DNA of 64,000 nt from Anseranas semipalmata (GCA_013399115.1 VXAA01000604.1:796016-860015), one strand, 5' to 3'. Shown: positions 49,501 to 60,770, numbered from the stretch's first letter. Translations and numbers: made by a program. Notes: generated by a model from the letters alone, not told the origin.

Positions 49501-50695
49501 AAGTGAACCTGCTCCTCCTGCCACCTCCCCAGCCTGCTAGTTTAAAGTAATTCATTTGAAAACCAATTAGGAAATGAAGTTATAAACCAGCAAGCTAATT
49601 AGGACATGACAGAGCTGTCTCTTGGCTGCACCTGCAGCATAGGCAGGGATTTCAGGGCTCGTCCTCCTTTTGCAGATGGTGAATAGTAACAAGCTCTGGT
49701 GTAAAGCTGCTTTTCCTCACGCTCGCAGCGTTTCCCCAGCTCTGTTCTCCTCTGCCACATCTCCGCCATCCCATCTCGCCTCTGCTCCCTGCCGGCCCCC
49801 TCCACCGCCCGCGGGCACGGCGGGGAGTCACAGCCCGGTGACGGCTATTGGGGCTCACAGGAGGAGCGGTGCTGAGCAGGATCCCCAAAGAGGAGAGATT
49901 TCTACTCACCAGCCCCAGAGATCACCCCTGTGCCTCCTTTTTGCAGGGATGGGGAGGGGATGCAATTCCCCCCCCCCCCATGAATTTCAGTGCAAATCCC
50001 TGCAGATGCCCCGTTGTGCACCATCCGCTGCTCTGCCAGGAGAAGGGGCGCGTGCAGTCTACGTAGATGCTGCCAGAAGCCTTGGAAGCCATTTTTGCAG
50101 TTTTTGGCAAGAGGTCGCACGGCGCGGCTGCTTCGTGGCGTGGCCGGGCCAGCCCCTGCGGGAGGGTGGGCTTGGCACGGGTGGCACGGGCTTGGTGTGT
50201 CCGTGAGTCCTTCTGGTAAGGGGGGGGACAGTCCTGGGGGCTCTCACAAGCTGCTTGCAGCTCGTGTTTGTGCACCTGTAGTTTAGCAGCTGCTTCCAAG
50301 CCCCCCCAGGCTGGGACGGGGAGGGTCCCCACGGCCCCGTCACGACTGCGAGAGGCCACCCCTTGGTCTCTGCAATCCGGGTACCATGGGCAGCAGGGGC
50401 AGCTGACCCCACTGCAGCAGGATCCGGCCCTGGGCCTCCTCTGGGCAGCAGCACTGGGGGAGGCACCAGCCCCGCGCTGCTACCCCAGTTCCCTGCCTGT
50501 TTAGGAGCCCCCACCAGACGCAGGAGACGTGCCCCTGGCACCGACCCACGCCTCTAACCCTATCTCACTTTGCTCCTCGCCAGCAGCGCTACCAGACCGA
50601 ACCACTCCAGCTTCTCCCGGCCGCTGGTCCACTCGGTGCGCAGGGAGAGGTACAGGGACTGGAGGAAACCGGGACGGATCATCCGGAAAGCGTGA
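46591..50695 (+). CDS. Unrecognised small single-pass membrane protein, 2 coding exons, 92-93 aa
   Basis: I do not recognise this protein. Coding exons are 46591-46760 and 50584 (or 50587)-50695, with a TCTAG|GTGAGTT donor and a CTCGCCAGCAG acceptor. The acceptor is NAGNAG, so one serine can be included or omitted. The N-terminus is acidic (residues 1-16, SPIPNEADPEV), one hydrophobic segment spans about residues 18-36 (RILIFLLYVMILHELVSGW), and the rest is very basic (KQIAKPKKQ, RRERYRDWRKPGRIIRK). Charge balance predicts an external N-terminus and a cytosolic C-terminus. A second in-frame ATG at 46633 would give a 78-79-residue form; neither ATG has a strong -3 base. The stop codon overlaps a GTGAGC that could act as a donor, so a longer isoform is possible. 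Support comes from the promoter elements, the clean splice pair and a downstream poly(A) signal. Confidence 0.6.
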
Positions 50696-52443
50696 GCACA
50701 CCCCCGAGGTCTGTTGGGGAGCGTGGGGAGAGCTTCCTGAGCCCGAAGACCCCAACCCTCGTGAGGTCTGCACTGACCGCCTCGCAGCAGGCGGTGCGAG
50801 GACGCCTTGCAGGCCCCGTGATCTGCAGCCTGCAGCTTTCTCCTTGCCCTGAGCCTGGCGTGGCTGGGAAGCAAAGAGCCCCTTCCTCGTGGGGACGCGG
50901 TGCGGCGAGGGGCCGGGGGAGATGCCAGCAGCGGCAGCGCCGGATGAGGTTTTTGCCACGCAGCACAGCAAGGTGACTTTTCTTTCTCCTTCCCAAAGGG
51001 CTGAGTAGATGGAGAGCAGATTTCTTTGGGGAAGAATGAAATTTGCTCCTTGGGCAGCCCCAGGAAGCCTCCAGATGGTTTCAGTCTCCTCTCGTCCACC
51101 CGAGGACTGCGTGGCTGGTGAGCAGCATTGCCCAAAGTGATGGAAGGCTTTGGTGTCCCACTGGTGACCGGTCCCCAGAGCCCCAGGGGGACTTGCCTCC
51201 ACGGGGACACCCAGAAGAGATGGCACTCATCGCTTTGGAAATGCTGGCTCTCTGTTAAGTCTCAGCCATGGGGGTCTGTACATTTCTTCTGCTTTTCGTC
51301 ACCATTGTTGAGCGGGTTGCTCTGGGGTGGAAGAAGGAAAGTGCCCTGAGCTGGTGACTCAGAGTTATGCCACTGAATGCAATTTGCTGCGATGACCTTG
51401 TAATTAGATTTCTTTGCAGCGTTCCCAGCACTCGAGGCAAATGTTAAAGTGACTTTCTGATGAGCAGATACATGGGAAAGGAACACAATATTGCTCTTTT
51501 ATTAGTCTGTGATTTAGACATAGAATTAGATTTTAGAGGCAAGAGTCGGTTCTCGCGTCCTGCCGCCCCGCATAACAGTCGTGTGCAGAACTGGGAATCT
51601 CTGAGTGCTGGCGGGATCCTGACTCCAAGCTTCTAACAGCAAATGTTCAGGGCAAAACTGACTGCCTTGTTTGCTGAACATAATGCTTGGCTCAAACGCA
51701 GCCTGTTTTTCTTGTTGCCAACCATTTATAAACCTGACTCAGGCTTGCAGATGCATTATCCAGAAGTAGATAGGGAAGGGAATCAGAATAGATTAGGCAT
51801 TCCTCATCCAGAAGTAGCCAGCAGGGGCATTTGCACGTTTGCCTGCTTCCCGGCTGTTTGCGGGGTGCTCCTGCAGCGGAGGCTGCCTTTGCTGAAGCTG
51901 CAGGAGGCAGCTGGGCGAGGGCAGAGCTCCGCACCCGGAGCCCCGAGCAGGAGAAAGCTGGGGGCACCCTGCTCCCCGTGTGCCCGTCCTCTGTCCCAGG
52001 CAGCCCGGGCAAGTAACTTGGATGCGGGCCTCTGCTCTTGTGGGAGATGAAGCTTTGGCCATGTGAGACGGAGTTTTTGTCTTGAGTTCTGAGTTTTGGG
52101 GGGAAAAATAGCGGGGAAGCATTTCTGGGTGGTGGGGGCTTCGCTTTCCCGGCGTTCAGCCGGCCCCAGGCTTGTGGGGGATGCGGCTGGGTGCTCTCCC
52201 TGCCCTTCCGCTGGAGTGCGGGGGAAACTGCTGGCAGCAATCAGTGTGCAAAGGTGTTTGCATTAATTCCTGGAGCAGTGCAGGATATGTCCAGGCTCCC
52301 AGCCTCAACAGAACAGGCGGACCTGAATGGGACAGATTGACGTCTGAACTGCTGCACCGTTCAGAAGGGACAGGAATGCCTTGCTCTGTTGATCACATGC
52401 TGGATTTATCCCTGTAAATATCCTCCTGTTTCCTTCCAATAAA
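50696..52443 (+). other. Candidate 3' untranslated region of the small membrane-protein gene, ending at AATAAA
   Basis: No coding frame of interest follows the TGA. The first good plus-strand poly(A) signal is AATAAA at 52438-52443, followed by a T/GT-rich stretch. If it is used, the terminal exon is about 1.9 kb. Frames on the opposite strand (50501-51226, 241 codons) look like chance frames in GC-rich DNA. Confidence 0.4.
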
Positions 52444-52459
52444 CTCTTTTACATACATC

Positions 52460-55250
52460 TTGTTTACACCGTCTCCTTTCTCGTTCAGCCCTTGCATGTC
52501 TCTCTACAGCTTTTGGCTTTCCCAGCCTGGGAGCCAGCACAGGCGGTGGCTGCTGGCAGCGTAAGAGGTGACTCAGTCACCTCTAAAAAGCATCTTCGAT
52601 GCTGAACGTGTAGCACAAATGCTTGTTCTCTTGTCTTTTCTGCAGAGGAACACGTGGCTGCAATCCAGGGTCTTGTTTTGGATGGTTGTAGGCTTTGCTT
52701 TGTTCTTTTTTTTTTTTTTTTTTCCCACAAATATTCAGGTTGCTCTGCAGCTGTGTCGGAATGCATCCTGCGGTGGGAGCTGATGATGTTTAAGAGCTCA
52801 GGCTCCACCAGCATGTGGTGGTGGGCTCCACAGAGACCTGGGCCAGCCTGGACGCAGCCTTGTGGCCACCGCCTGTGCTTTAAAAGAAAAAATAAAATAA
52901 AATAAGAAACAAAGCGCTTATTGTAAGCCCCACCGCAGCCCTTGCTCGAGGCCATGCTACGCAGCGCTTCTCGTCGGGCGCTGCAAAGTGCTGCAGGTGG
53001 AAGTCCCCACGCGCAGCTCAGAGCGTGGTCGACGCCGTCCCGCTGCTACAATTAGGCTCCGTGGGCTGCAGGCTGCGCTCCAAACCGCCGCTTTCTTAGA
53101 AACTTCCCTTTTGCCTTGAAATGGTTCGGAGAAGTTCTGCCCCTCCATGCCAAGCCAGAGAAATCCCCGGGTGCCTCGGGGGGGTTTCGAGCACCAGGTT
53201 GTGAGCAGCCGGGGAGCGACCTCCTGCAGGGACCGCTCCCTGCCGGCCCCAAAGAGTTCTCTGGCCTGGAGCTGCAGGAGCTCACCCTCCGGGCGATGGG
53301 CTGACACAGGACAGATTTTTACATAAAGAAGGAGCAAACTCCCCGCTGCGCTCAGAGAGGCTGGGCTGGGTGCTGGGCTGCGTTCCTCCCCTTCGGATCC
53401 TGCTCTGCTCTAATTCTATCACTGTTTTTGAGGTAAGTGTATGGCTAATGGCGTTTGTGATTCACCTTCGAGGTAAGTGAGAATTCATTTTTTTTTCTGC
53501 TTTGCCTTGGTAAGCTAATGCTGATTTTTTTTTTTTTTTTTTTTTTGAGTAATTCTTAGATGTTTTCTTCTTGCTGCTTTTAATTGCTCCTCTTACTCAG
53601 AGTAGGGAGGCTCTCTTTCTTTCATGAAGAAATTACTGCATGTATTTAAACTCAGTTTCCACAGAGCAGGGTGAAACCAGGCATCAACTCCAGCCCTTGC
53701 TGGTGTGGGGAAGACGAAGCCAAGGAGCCTGGGATGTTTGCCATCGCCAGAGCTGGGCTGGTCACTGCAGCCGCAGTGGCTCTGCTCCGGGCAGGAAGGA
53801 AGGGCTGCGCTTGTCGCCAGCTCTCTGCAATGGGGTGGCCCTGGTTTGGGTTTTCTGGATCGGTTGCAAAGCTTTGTGGATGATAGCAGCAACAAAACCT
53901 TACTAAAACATGCTTAGTTTTGGAAAGGTTCACTTTTGGGGCAAAAAAAGACAGAGGTAAGCACACTGTTAATGCAAAGGTGTGTCTGCAGTGGCCATAC
54001 AACTTTCTGTACTAGAAGCCACTCTCTTTAGCTGCCCATGGGTTTAAACTCCTGTTTCCACTAAAATGAGAGCTAAAGGCTACAGCGAGGAATTGGCATC
54101 CCGTGCAGCTGGGCTGGGGAAGCCCTGCTGTGGGCGAGCTGGTTCTCGGCCCTTTCTGAGCTGCTCAGGCCACGTCCATCACCCACCGCATCCAGCCAGT
54201 CCTGAGCAAACGGAAACGTGTGGTTTAATTGCAAGTTTCTCTGGCTGACAGAAGCCAACAGAGGCCAAAGATGCCTCTGCCTGAAAATGCATCAGCTGTG
54301 AAAACGCCTTCAAGCCCCATTTCTCCCTCTGGTCCATTCCTGGGCACAGAGGCTGCATCCCAAAGTGGTCCTGAGCACCAGGAAGGTGCTCAGGAGTGGT
54401 GTGGTCATACCCTAAAGGCAGTGTGAGCAATGGCTGATACAAGAGCCAGGCTTTAAATCCAAGTGCTTAAGCTTAGGCAAAGGAGAGTGTCTGATTCCAG
54501 ACTCATCCAGCTATGGATGGAGGTTCCCAAATGGCTGGGGAAATGTTTTCCTGCTGCTGAGACACCGATGGGCTTAAAGGCTGTGCTCCAAGGAGGAGCA
54601 GGACTCGGTGCTGCCGTGGTGGTCCCGCTCCTCACCCCACCACCGAGGAGCCGGGCAGCAGCTCGAGTCACCCCGTGGTGGTGAGTGCGATCGGCTGAAA
54701 GCGCAGCACAGGGGAGGCTGCGCACCCAGGCAGCCCCAAAGCTCCTTGTGCCGTAAATAACGAGACCTGAAGGGTGTGAACCAGCGCGGGTGGAGAGAGC
54801 AGCAGACGCAGCAGCCCCGTGGTCCTCCCTCCTGCAGACAGGGACCGGAGGTGCTCGTGCGGCAGTGATGCTCCCTACGCCGGGCTGTGCGGCACCTTGC
54901 AGCCAGGGGGGTGTCCCGCTGTGCTTGGCGGGGCTGGGCGAGGATTTGGGATACGGCAGCCGAGCCGGGGCGGGTGCGCGGGGGCTGCTGTGTCTGCTGA
55001 GCGGTGAAGTCTGGCAGTAGAAAGTGGGGTAATTCAGTCGGCCGCTTGCCAGTTGTGCTGTAACAAAACCTGCTAAATAATTGTAGTGTGGGTGATGCTG
55101 GGCTCTGGCAAGGGATTTTAAATGCAGAGGCTTTTGGAGCCAGGCGGGAACAGCATCATTCATTTCATCTTCTCCCATGAGTAGTTCGTAGTGGTGAACG
55201 TGTGAGCTGCTCCTGTGGTTCCTTTGTTGCCTTTGCTCTTTCTTTTGCAG
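52460..55250. other. No coding gene seen; possible upstream noncoding exons of the GPCR gene
   Basis: The stretch contains poly-T runs (52709-52723 and 53525-53546) and a GC-rich block at 54600-54990. Two identical strong donor-like GAGGTAAGTG sequences lie 40 bases apart at 53430 and 53470. The 297-codon minus frame at 54453-55346 has no recognisable domain and is treated as chance. Confidence 0.4.
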
Positions 55251-55374
55251 CACAAGCAGAGGAAGCCAAGCTGCGCGTGGCGGGGCCGGCTCTGATTCCT
55301 CCGAGGTCGAGTTTGCTCGTGAAAAGCAAGACGTGGCCCCTTGCACCTGCCAGGTCTCCTCTGTGGTGCCTGGG
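55251..55374 (+). other. Possible 5' noncoding exon of the P2Y-like receptor
   Basis: A strong acceptor (pyrimidine-rich tract ending TTTTGCAG) precedes it and a GG|GTAATG donor ends it at 55374, with an alternative CAG|GTCTCC at 55353. The receptor coding exon itself is preceded by another good acceptor ending at 55521. Whether both exons are used is unknown. Confidence 0.3.
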
Positions 55375-55539
55375 GTAATGAACAGTCATCGCGTGGCCAC
55401 AGATCTTCAGGCTCAGCGACAGCGTTTGAAAACCCGCCTCTGATGCAGCTCAGCCTTCACGTGCAGGAAGATGAGCTCGGGTGGTTTCACTGCTTTCTCT
55501 CTTCCACCCCATCCCTCGCAGGCCAGCACAGAAGTCCCC

Positions 55540-56490
55540 ATGGAGCCGCAGGCCTCTCTCGCCTTCATGAACACCAGCTCGGACTGCTTGCCCCAGGGGC
55601 TGCACCCCGCCATCCCCGCCCTGGGGACCCTTCTCCTGCTGGGCTGCATCCTGCTGAACGGCGTGAGCTTCTGGGTCTTCTGCTTCCACATCAAGCAGTG
55701 GGATTCGGGCATGATCCTCCAGTTCAGCCTGGTCCTGGGAGACATCCTCATCATCCCTGTTGCTCCGCTCCGGCTTTCCTACCTCAGCCTCGGCAACCGG
55801 TGGCCATTTGGGCAGTTTCTCTGCCAGCTCGAAGTCTTCCTGCACAGCACCCACGTGTACGGCAGCATCTATTTCCTGACACTCATCTGCATCCACCGGT
55901 ACTTTGTGGTTGTGCAGTACAAGAGCAAGTCCCTCTGGAAGAAGACGACCTTCTTGAGAAAGCTGTGCTTGTTCGTCTGGCTCGTCCTCTTTTGCCAAGG
56001 GCTGCCTTTCTTCTTCGTCCTCAAAACTTCGGTTGTTGATGGCTCAGAAAGATGCCTGAATATTCACCAGTCAGAGTTGTCCTCTGTTTACTTCTTGTAC
56101 AACACGATTGTGGTTGTGTTCTCTTTCCTCCTGCCCTTTGCTGTTTCCTTGACCTGTGGTGCTCTGTTGGGGGTTGCCATTGCTAAAGCGGCCAAGAGAA
56201 GCTCCAGAGGCAAGAAGATGAAGAACAGGTCTCTGCAGATGATAACAGTGTCTCTGGTGATTTTTGCCATCTGCTTTGGTCCTCTGCACATCTGCAGGAC
56301 CATAGGCGTCATTGTGAAGTACTACGGCATGTCTTGCAAGCTCCTGCACCGAGTGGAAGTTGCCTACTACGTCAGCTGGGTCATCACCATGGCAAACACC
56401 TGTCTGGATCCCCTGATCTATGTGTTTGCCAATGACAAGTTTAAGAGGAGCTTTGCTGACTCCTTCCGCAAACGCTGGGGCAACAAGTGA
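55540..56490 (+). CDS. P2Y-like class A G-protein-coupled receptor, 316 aa, single coding exon
   Basis: Seven-helix receptor of the rhodopsin delta branch (P2Y/SUCNR1/OXGR1 relatives), expected at the plasma membrane. Landmarks: Asn11 glycosylation site, N40 (1.50), D68 (2.50), C95 (3.25) paired with C172, YGSIYFLTLICIHRY at 107-121 closely matching P2Y1-type TM3, W147 (4.50), P199 (5.50), CFGP at 245-248, H250-x-x-R253 (the P2Y-family HxxR/K motif) and DPLIY at 290-294. The DRY box is HRY, as in some P2Y receptors. Residues 3.29 and 7.39, arginines that contact nucleotide in P2Y1, align with V99 and W280, so the ligand may not be a nucleotide. I chose the ATG at 55540 because a splice acceptor lies at 55521, just upstream, although the frame extends to an ATG at 55471. 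The exact subfamily is not recognised. Confidence 0.85.
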   Translation: MEPQASLAFMNTSSDCLPQGLHPAIPALGTLLLLGCILLNGVSFWVFCFHIKQWDSGMILQFSLVLGDILIIPVAPLRLSYLSLGNRWPFGQFLCQLEVFLHSTHVYGSIYFLTLICIHRYFVVVQYKSKSLWKKTTFLRKLCLFVWLVLFCQGLPFFFVLKTSVVDGSERCLNIHQSELSSVYFLYNTIVVVFSFLLPFAVSLTCGALLGVAIAKAAKRSSRGKKMKNRSLQMITVSLVIFAICFGPLHICRTIGVIVKYYGMSCKLLHRVEVAYYVSWVITMANTCLDPLIYVFANDKFKRSFADSFRKRWGNK

Positions 56491-57985
56491 GCGTGGCAGG
56501 GCTCCCGAGGGCGGCTGCTGAAGAACCGGACCCCAAGCTTCTCCCTCCTTTTGCTCCATCCCAGATCCCCAGAGCAACCAGCGGCGATTCAGCCTGGCAA
56601 CATTGCAGGATCTGGGGGTTTCTCTGTGTTCTCCCGGTGGTATCAAGGGGTTGTTCGTGCAGGCAGGGGCTCCCCGGGCTGTAAGGAAGCTCTGACTGTG
56701 CACAGCTCCTGGCCATACCCCAGGTGGTTGGAGCTCTCATACATGGGTTTCTTGAGAGTGTTGAAGCAGCCAAGCCCTACTGGGGACAAGGGGAGAATAG
56801 GGGGGGGAATTTACACCTAAAGTCACAAATCAGGAGAAAGTCCAGTGAAAACTGTTGTGAATTTCCTGCCCTTGAATGTTTTTGTGCTTTTTTCTTTCCA
56901 CCAGGAGCAGGGGCTGTGTGAGCGCTGAGCCGAGGCGGGTGCAGGTCCCCAGCTCCGGCAGAATGTCCCCGTCCAGGCACCTCCCCAGCCCTGGGCCGAT
57001 CCCGACCCGCGTGCGGCTGTGCCGGGAGCAGGCTCCCGCTCACCCACGCATCAGCTCTTTGCAGATGGAAGTACAAATGGCAAGTGTTGAGCCACGGATG
57101 AGGGGTACGGGCGGGAGATGCGTGGATAGGGAAAGGTGCTTCATCAGCATGGTAGGAAACCTGGACTCGGTCTGTTGGAAGGTCCTGCGGAACAGGAGCA
57201 TGAGTGCCTTGCTCGTGTCTGCCCTTGTCCCAGAAAGACTGGGCTGAAAGCCTGCAAGGAGCTTCCTCCATCCTGCTCTCGGTGGCAGCCGGGAAGAACA
57301 AGAGTGTTGGGTGAAGGGTGCAGAAACCTGGAGACTGAATGCAAGCTGCGTTCTGGTTTTGGCTCGTTCTGTTTGGGCATGTTGCCTGGCCAGAGCCCTG
57401 CCGGCTGGCTGCTCTCATCCTTGGTGCCTTTACCTTGCAGCAGGGAGCCGTGCTTCATGGTCTTCTCCTTCCTCCACCAGGCCATGCAGATGGGTGCCTG
57501 GGCCCTGGCTGCACGGCAGCCCCTGGGCAGTGGCTTCTCCTTCTGGGTGATGGAAAGTGGCCGCTCTCTGCTGCAGGAGCTCACGGGGGCAAAACCCCTG
57601 AGCTGGGAGCTGGGTTCACCCAGATGGAAGAGTTGTGGGAGCCAGCAGTTCTTGGGCTGGCCAGGGTTTCTGTGGATCAGAAATACAGTATAACTTAAAA
57701 TATATACTTATAACTTAATATATATATATAATTTTGTGGGGGACTAGGCCTCTTGTAACCCTGGGTTTCACACTGGAGGATGCGAGAGTGTTGGAGGCTC
57801 TGATTGCTGCAGCTCCAAACTCAAAATGGAAAGTGAGGTGCAAAAATAGTGTTAGAAAGAGTGGGCAGAGCTGCAACGTCATTTCCCTTAGTGTCATGTG
57901 CTCCAGCCCTTCCCTCAATTCACCTCTTTGTAAAATAGACGCAGCCAAGCAGAGTTGTGCTGAATAAACAGAGCTGCACCTTTGA
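56491..57985 (+). other. 3' untranslated region of the P2Y-like receptor
   Basis: AATAAA at 57963-57968 is followed by a GT-rich element (TTTTTGTGTTGTT) in the next 35 bases. A (TA)n-rich patch lies at 57700-57730. The span is inferred from these signals, giving a trailer of about 1.5 kb. Confidence 0.5.
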
Positions 57986-57989
57986 GCAC

Positions 57990-59369
57990 GTTTTTGTGTT
58001 GTTACAGGGGGACAAGCCATGGGAAAGAAGGAGCCAGAGTGGCAGAGAGAGGAGAGGCTGGCTGGGTAAAGCAACGGCTTGGAAATTCAGGGTTTATTTT
58101 TAGGCTTTGCTATAAACTTACTCAGTAAGCATGGCACCGGATCCACATTTCACTTCTCCATCTCAGAAATGCATCTAACTGCCCTTCCCTTTTCCGTCTT
58201 GCCTCTTTCAGCTGAAAACCTACAGCTGCAGATCGTGCCCATACTTTGCTTTTTCTATGAGCAAAGCCAGGCACAGAGATCTTGATTTTTGTCTTGATTC
58301 TGTCTTGGTTTTCTGGAAGACGCTGTAACAACCGCTGCTAGTAGGACAACAGGGAGCAAGACCTCATCACCTAAGAGGAACCGGGCTGTGGTTGGGATTT
58401 TCATCAAGGTTTTGGTTCCCAGTACCCCACTTCAGTTTGGGTTTGGATGTCTTGGCTGTTGGGTCAGCCCTCATGCCTGCTCCTTTCCTTCTGGTCCACC
58501 AGTGGAGCTGTGGCCAGCTGACTGCCTGCAGAACCCAACAAATAATGCGCTCGTCCTAGAAACTGCTATCGCAAGCACCTAGAAGTGACCGGGAGACTCA
58601 TTTTTCTAACTTTGCTTCTCTCTACTAATTAATTCTTTGACTAATCCCTGCCTGCCTGCCTCGTAGGGGCTTGTTGTGCAGCTTAATTGGATTTGTGCCT
58701 ATGATGCACCTTGCGTGATCAGATGGAAGGCGTTGTTCCCTGCTGTTGGTATTGCTGTTGTTGGATCAACCCTATTGCAAAATCCGGGCAGGCTTCGTAG
58801 TCCTGCCTCACGTGGGCATGTGGGTGGCAGCAAGCAGCAGCTTGGTTTCGGGCTCCTGCTTACAGGAGGAAATATTTTTGTGTTACTGAGCTGATGCATA
58901 AATGAGGGAGCATTTCTATGTGTCTGTGGAAAAGGTGGCTGGCCCTGTCCCTGATCACAGCTTTTGCCAAAGCGCCCAGCAGAAAGCTGAAGGCTCATAT
59001 TCAAAACCCAGGTGAGCAAATGATGGGGAGGAACCACGTCAGGATAATCCCTTTTTGTTCCACCAGGGAGCATAGCTTGAATGATTTTGATGCAAAGTGC
59101 TTTCCAGGTCAACATTCACCTTCCTACTACTTCCTACTTGACAGTCAGTAATTCATCCAGGACAGCCGGCTTGAAAACCTGTGGCTCTTCAGGCAAGTAC
59201 AGCTACGGCCAATGCTTGGGTACCAAAATATATCTGCAATCTCTCACATGACCATATCTCGCCCTACATTTGAAAACCCAACTCTACTCTAAGCACCACC
59301 ACAAATGCTATTGCCTTTTCTGGGTTTGAGCTGTTAATGTTTGGTAACTCCAGTGAAATCATCCCATTT
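57990..59369. other. No gene seen
   Basis: Moderate-GC intergenic sequence. The minus frame at 58699-59115 (138 codons) has no recognisable domain and no supporting signals. Confidence 0.5.
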
Positions 59370-59640
59370 CACAGAGTCACAGCATGGCTGAGGCTGCAAG
59401 GCACCTCTGGGTCCATCTGGTCCAACCCCTGTGCTCCAGCAGGGCCACCCAGAGCAGGGTGCCCAGGACCATGTCCAGTTGGCTTTTGAAGGTCTCCAAG
59501 GAGGAGACTCCACAACCTCTCTGGGCAGCCTGTGCCAGTCCTCCATCACCTGCGCAGTGAAGAATTGCTTCCTGATGTCCAGGGGGAACAAGCTCACGTT
59601 GGTTCTCCCCAGCTCTGAGCCCTGGTTAACCCCTGAAACG
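59370..59640 (-). repeat. CR1 LINE 3' fragment, minus orientation
   Basis: On the minus strand the end of a CR1 second ORF is readable (SLFPLDIRKQFF and RLPREVVESP). It continues into the CR1 3' tail, whose complement here includes 'ctggtccaacccctg' and a terminal 'cacagagtcacag'. It is much better preserved than the copy near 35 kb. The 5' end is truncated, as is usual for CR1. Confidence 0.9.
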
Positions 59641-60654
59641 TGACCAAGGGCTGAGATCAGCAAATGGGGGTTCCCTCCACCAACTCTCCATCGCTGTGCA
59701 GAAGTGGAGGGAGCAGCCCGAGCCCCACAGGAGCGTGACAACCTGGGGCCAGCCACGAATGTCTGTGTCCCCGTTGGGTCGCTGCCCTGCCTGACCGAGC
59801 CTGAACGGCTTGCTGTAGCCCATTCTTCACAGACGGGCCCCTGTGAGCACCGCGGGCATTGCTGACCCTCTCATAGTGCCGTTTATTAAGTGTGCACAGG
59901 AGCAGCTTGTGATTACCAACAGTATTTCAGAGAGTTGTTTTTTTTTTTTTAAGGCAGGGAAGGGCCATCAGGTCCCCACTCACTGCACGTGGCAGAGCAT
60001 CGCTGGGCCTGGATGCACCGTGTGAAGGGTTCAGTTGCTGCCTGAGCTCATGTGAACAGTGGTGACCAAAGGAGCAGGCTCTGTAATCCTATTACTGGTC
60101 TCCTAAACCCTACTGACCGCTTAGGCAATGGCTGCAGGCAGTGCTGTGGTGGCTTTCAACTGAGCTCAGGCTGGGAGCCTGCTGCGGGCGGACTTGTTTC
60201 AGTATCCTGCATCTTCCAAACAACCTTCCCGTGCTCAGCTTGGCTCTGGAGCCCTTGCACTCAAGGGTAGGAGACGGGCACATGAACAAAAGGCTGACTG
60301 GAGCATCACAGCTGATTTTCCGTAGAGTATGACGGTCTTCTGGACAAGCCCTGGTGAACCCAGGCCCAGAAAACCAGCACGGCACCAAGTCCCTCTGTAC
60401 AACCTGGAGGCATGGGGATCCTGGGCCCATGTAGATCCACCAGCTCTTGGTGTAGCTTTTTGTACTTAAGCTCACCGAGCAGCACAGCAAATGTGGTGCT
60501 GTGGGTGAGGAGCTTGCTAAAGCACTAAAAACCACAGAAATGTCTTGGAGCATGGGTGGATGGTGCCTTTCCACGGTGCAGAGGGGTTTAACCTTTGGAT
60601 TAAGCCAGTGGTTTCTTCCCAGCTGACACCAAACCCAAACCACATGTCGGGCTT

Positions 60655-60770
60655 TGCAAAGCACGACAGCATGGTGCTGAGGTTTGCATTGCGGTTTGAT
60701 TGCATGGTTTTGCATTGTATGGCGCATTGCACCGAGGTTTGCAATGCGTGGTGCTGCAGCAGCGTGCTGC
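60655..60770. repeat. Degenerate cluster of TTTGCAT/TTGCAAT-like units
   Basis: Within about 110 bases the words TTTGCATTG, TTGCATGG, TTTGCATTG, GCATTGCA and TTTGCAATG recur at irregular spacing. This resembles a decayed short tandem repeat, and the words also resemble octamer and C/EBP half-sites. Confidence 0.45.

Noticed and set aside
50501..51226. 241-codon minus-strand frame over the small membrane-protein terminal exon
   Set aside because: It is antisense to a better-supported exon and shows no domain or splice support.
54453..55346. 297-codon minus-strand frame upstream of the GPCR
   Set aside because: It has a Ser/Pro/Ala-rich composition typical of GC-rich noncoding frames, no domain, and overlaps the presumed 5' region of the receptor on the other strand.
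55341..56039. 232-codon plus-strand frame overlapping the receptor
   Set aside because: It lies in another frame of the receptor exon; its Pro/Arg/His-rich translation is a shadow of the true reading frame.
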